Under the pieces are notes generated by a model, which did no database searches, had not been told where the DNA came from, and saw only the letters and a program-made list of their open reading frames with translations. A DNA stretch of 64,000 bases from Ignelater luminosus (lineage: Eukaryota > Arthropoda > Insecta > Coleoptera > Elateridae), in assembly GCA_011009095.1 (NCBI GenBank), contig VTPC01005575.1:1-64000 (forward strand), given 5' to 3'. The position numbers and the translations under genes are program-made. This document shows, one piece after another, positions 63,090-64,000 of this stretch (position 1 is the first letter of the stretch; each line of letters starts with the position of its first letter).

Positions 63090-63374
63090 AGGCACATGCG
63101 GACATCATAGGCGGTTCAGAGAAAATAGTAAAATCGGGGTCGCCTCTTCGACTGAGCTGCGTACTCCGGAGATCTACGGAGCCTCCAGAATACATATTTT
63201 GGTATCACGGGGACCACATGATCAACTATGACTTGAAGGGCGGCGCCGCAGTGCGACATGGCCGCCAGGGGAGCGAGCTGCTCATCCCCAGGGCAGAGAT
63301 GAAGCACGCTGGCAACTACTCTTGCGTGCCCTCCAACGCACGCCCGGCCAACGTCACTGTGCATGTGCTGCAAA
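63090..63374 (+). CDS. dpr: dpr-family gene, Ig domain 2 exon
   Basis: Follows TATTTTCAG and joins in phase 1 to the exon ending 46325, giving V-E-AHADIIGG. It encodes a whole second Ig domain: LRLSCVLRRSTEPPEYIFWY (first Cys and core Trp), MINYD, SELLIPRAEM, AGNYSCVPSNARPANVTVHV (second Cys). RSTEPPEYIFWYH and NYSCVPSNA are strong dpr signatures. The exon ends at A/GTGAGT in phase 1; in dpr genes the next exon usually begins near GEHPAAMQ and encodes the membrane anchor, and is beyond the window. It is noticeably GC-richer than the introns. Confidence 0.95.
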
Positions 63375-64000
63375 GTGAGTAGCTGGATCGATATCCTGAT
63401 CCTGCCGAGAGGAAGAGCTGCCGTTCTTAATGACACAGTTTTTTAAAGGAAAATAACTACTTTTCCGAGATAAACTGTATTGTAACAGAAAAGCACGTAA
63501 AAATTACAACCTATCTTGTCAACATTATTATTTGTTATTATAGTAAGAACCGACTGATTTACGAAGGCTTTAGTGGGGATTTTACTACTAACACACTCGC
63601 AGCTTTCATGTGTTCCTTCCAACAATTGGAAGTTTATTTGACAACTTTCGGAGATAGCACCACAGACGAACCTAAAAAGAATGCAAATTAGAGGGAAAGT
63701 TTCCTAACTCATAAAATATTATTAGAATTACACCGAAAATCTGTTACTTTAACTTAGCAAATTGTTTGTTTACTTTGAAAGTTACTGAAAGCGAAATTAC
63801 ATTTTTAGGTGTAGTAAGCTTAATCTCATATTCAAGTTAATTTTTAAAGGCGCGTGGCAAGTGAAATTAAAGTCAAGAACGGTTGATTAAAATAACGCAT
63901 GCAGAGGTTGTTTCAAAAAAAATATATTTCTTTTTTCATAAACATCGTATTAAAAATCTGTTTATATATGCAGAATTTCTAATGGAGTTCTTAAATTTGA
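63375..64000 (+). other. Start of the next dpr intron
   Basis: Begins GTGAGT. AT-rich from about 63430 and nothing else is recognised before the window ends. Confidence 0.8.

Noticed and set aside
63116-63436. 106-codon minus-strand frame
   Set aside because: It is the antisense of the dpr Ig2 exon, whose plus-strand translation is unmistakable.
1-64000. CRISPR arrays, rRNA and tRNA genes
   Set aside because: No regularly spaced repeats, no rRNA-like blocks and no cloverleaf with a TTCGA-type loop were seen by eye; a tRNA scan was not possible.

Overview
The window looks like nuclear DNA from an insect. It is AT-rich and gene-poor, has long introns, and carries a dpr-type immunoglobulin gene (an arthropod synaptic recognition family). 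It also holds many arthropod-type DNA transposons in various states of decay. I cannot name the species. Nothing bacterial, no CRISPR array, no rRNA and no convincing tRNA was seen.

Two host genes can be supported. (1) A dpr-family gene runs on the + strand across roughly the last 24 kb. Four coding exons (40209-40420, 45735-45836, 46217-46325, 63090-63374) join in frame at GT/AG sites and encode both Ig domains. The signal-peptide exon and the 3' exon are not seen; the first may lie upstream or outside, and the last lies beyond the window. (2) A compact four-exon gene on the - strand (32655-33481) encodes a complete, secreted protein of 200 residues resembling the DUF1091/MD-2-related insect family. 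All its introns are under 100 bp and in phase 0, and a poly(A) signal follows the stop.

Most other recognisable content is mobile DNA. From left to right: a Tigger/pogo relic (958-1799, -) with CCACATCT-type repeats upstream of it; a Ty3/gypsy integrase trace (6905-7135, -); a piggyBac relic with an internal duplication (11039-11930, -); a Tc1/mariner-like fragment (12706-12906, -); a second piggyBac relic (14465-15351, +); an end-to-end pogo element (16271-19056) with arrays of subterminal repeats; a hAT (ZBED5/SCAND3-like) relic (27030-28872, +) behind a GC-rich, heat-shock-like promoter island (26701-26960); a 156-bp fold-back MITE (28933-29088); a DUF7869-type coding relic (34177-36566, -) flanked by a repeat cluster; a third Tigger relic (43383-44170, +); a near-intact DD34D mariner (47228-48519, -); and a 2-kb element with long terminal inverted repeats and an 8-bp target duplication (60114-62154). 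The last three lie inside dpr introns.

The remaining kilobases are AT-rich with no gene that I can support. They are listed as blocks, with the small repeats and hairpins noted inside them. Transposon coordinates are exact where terminal repeats and target duplications are visible and approximate elsewhere.
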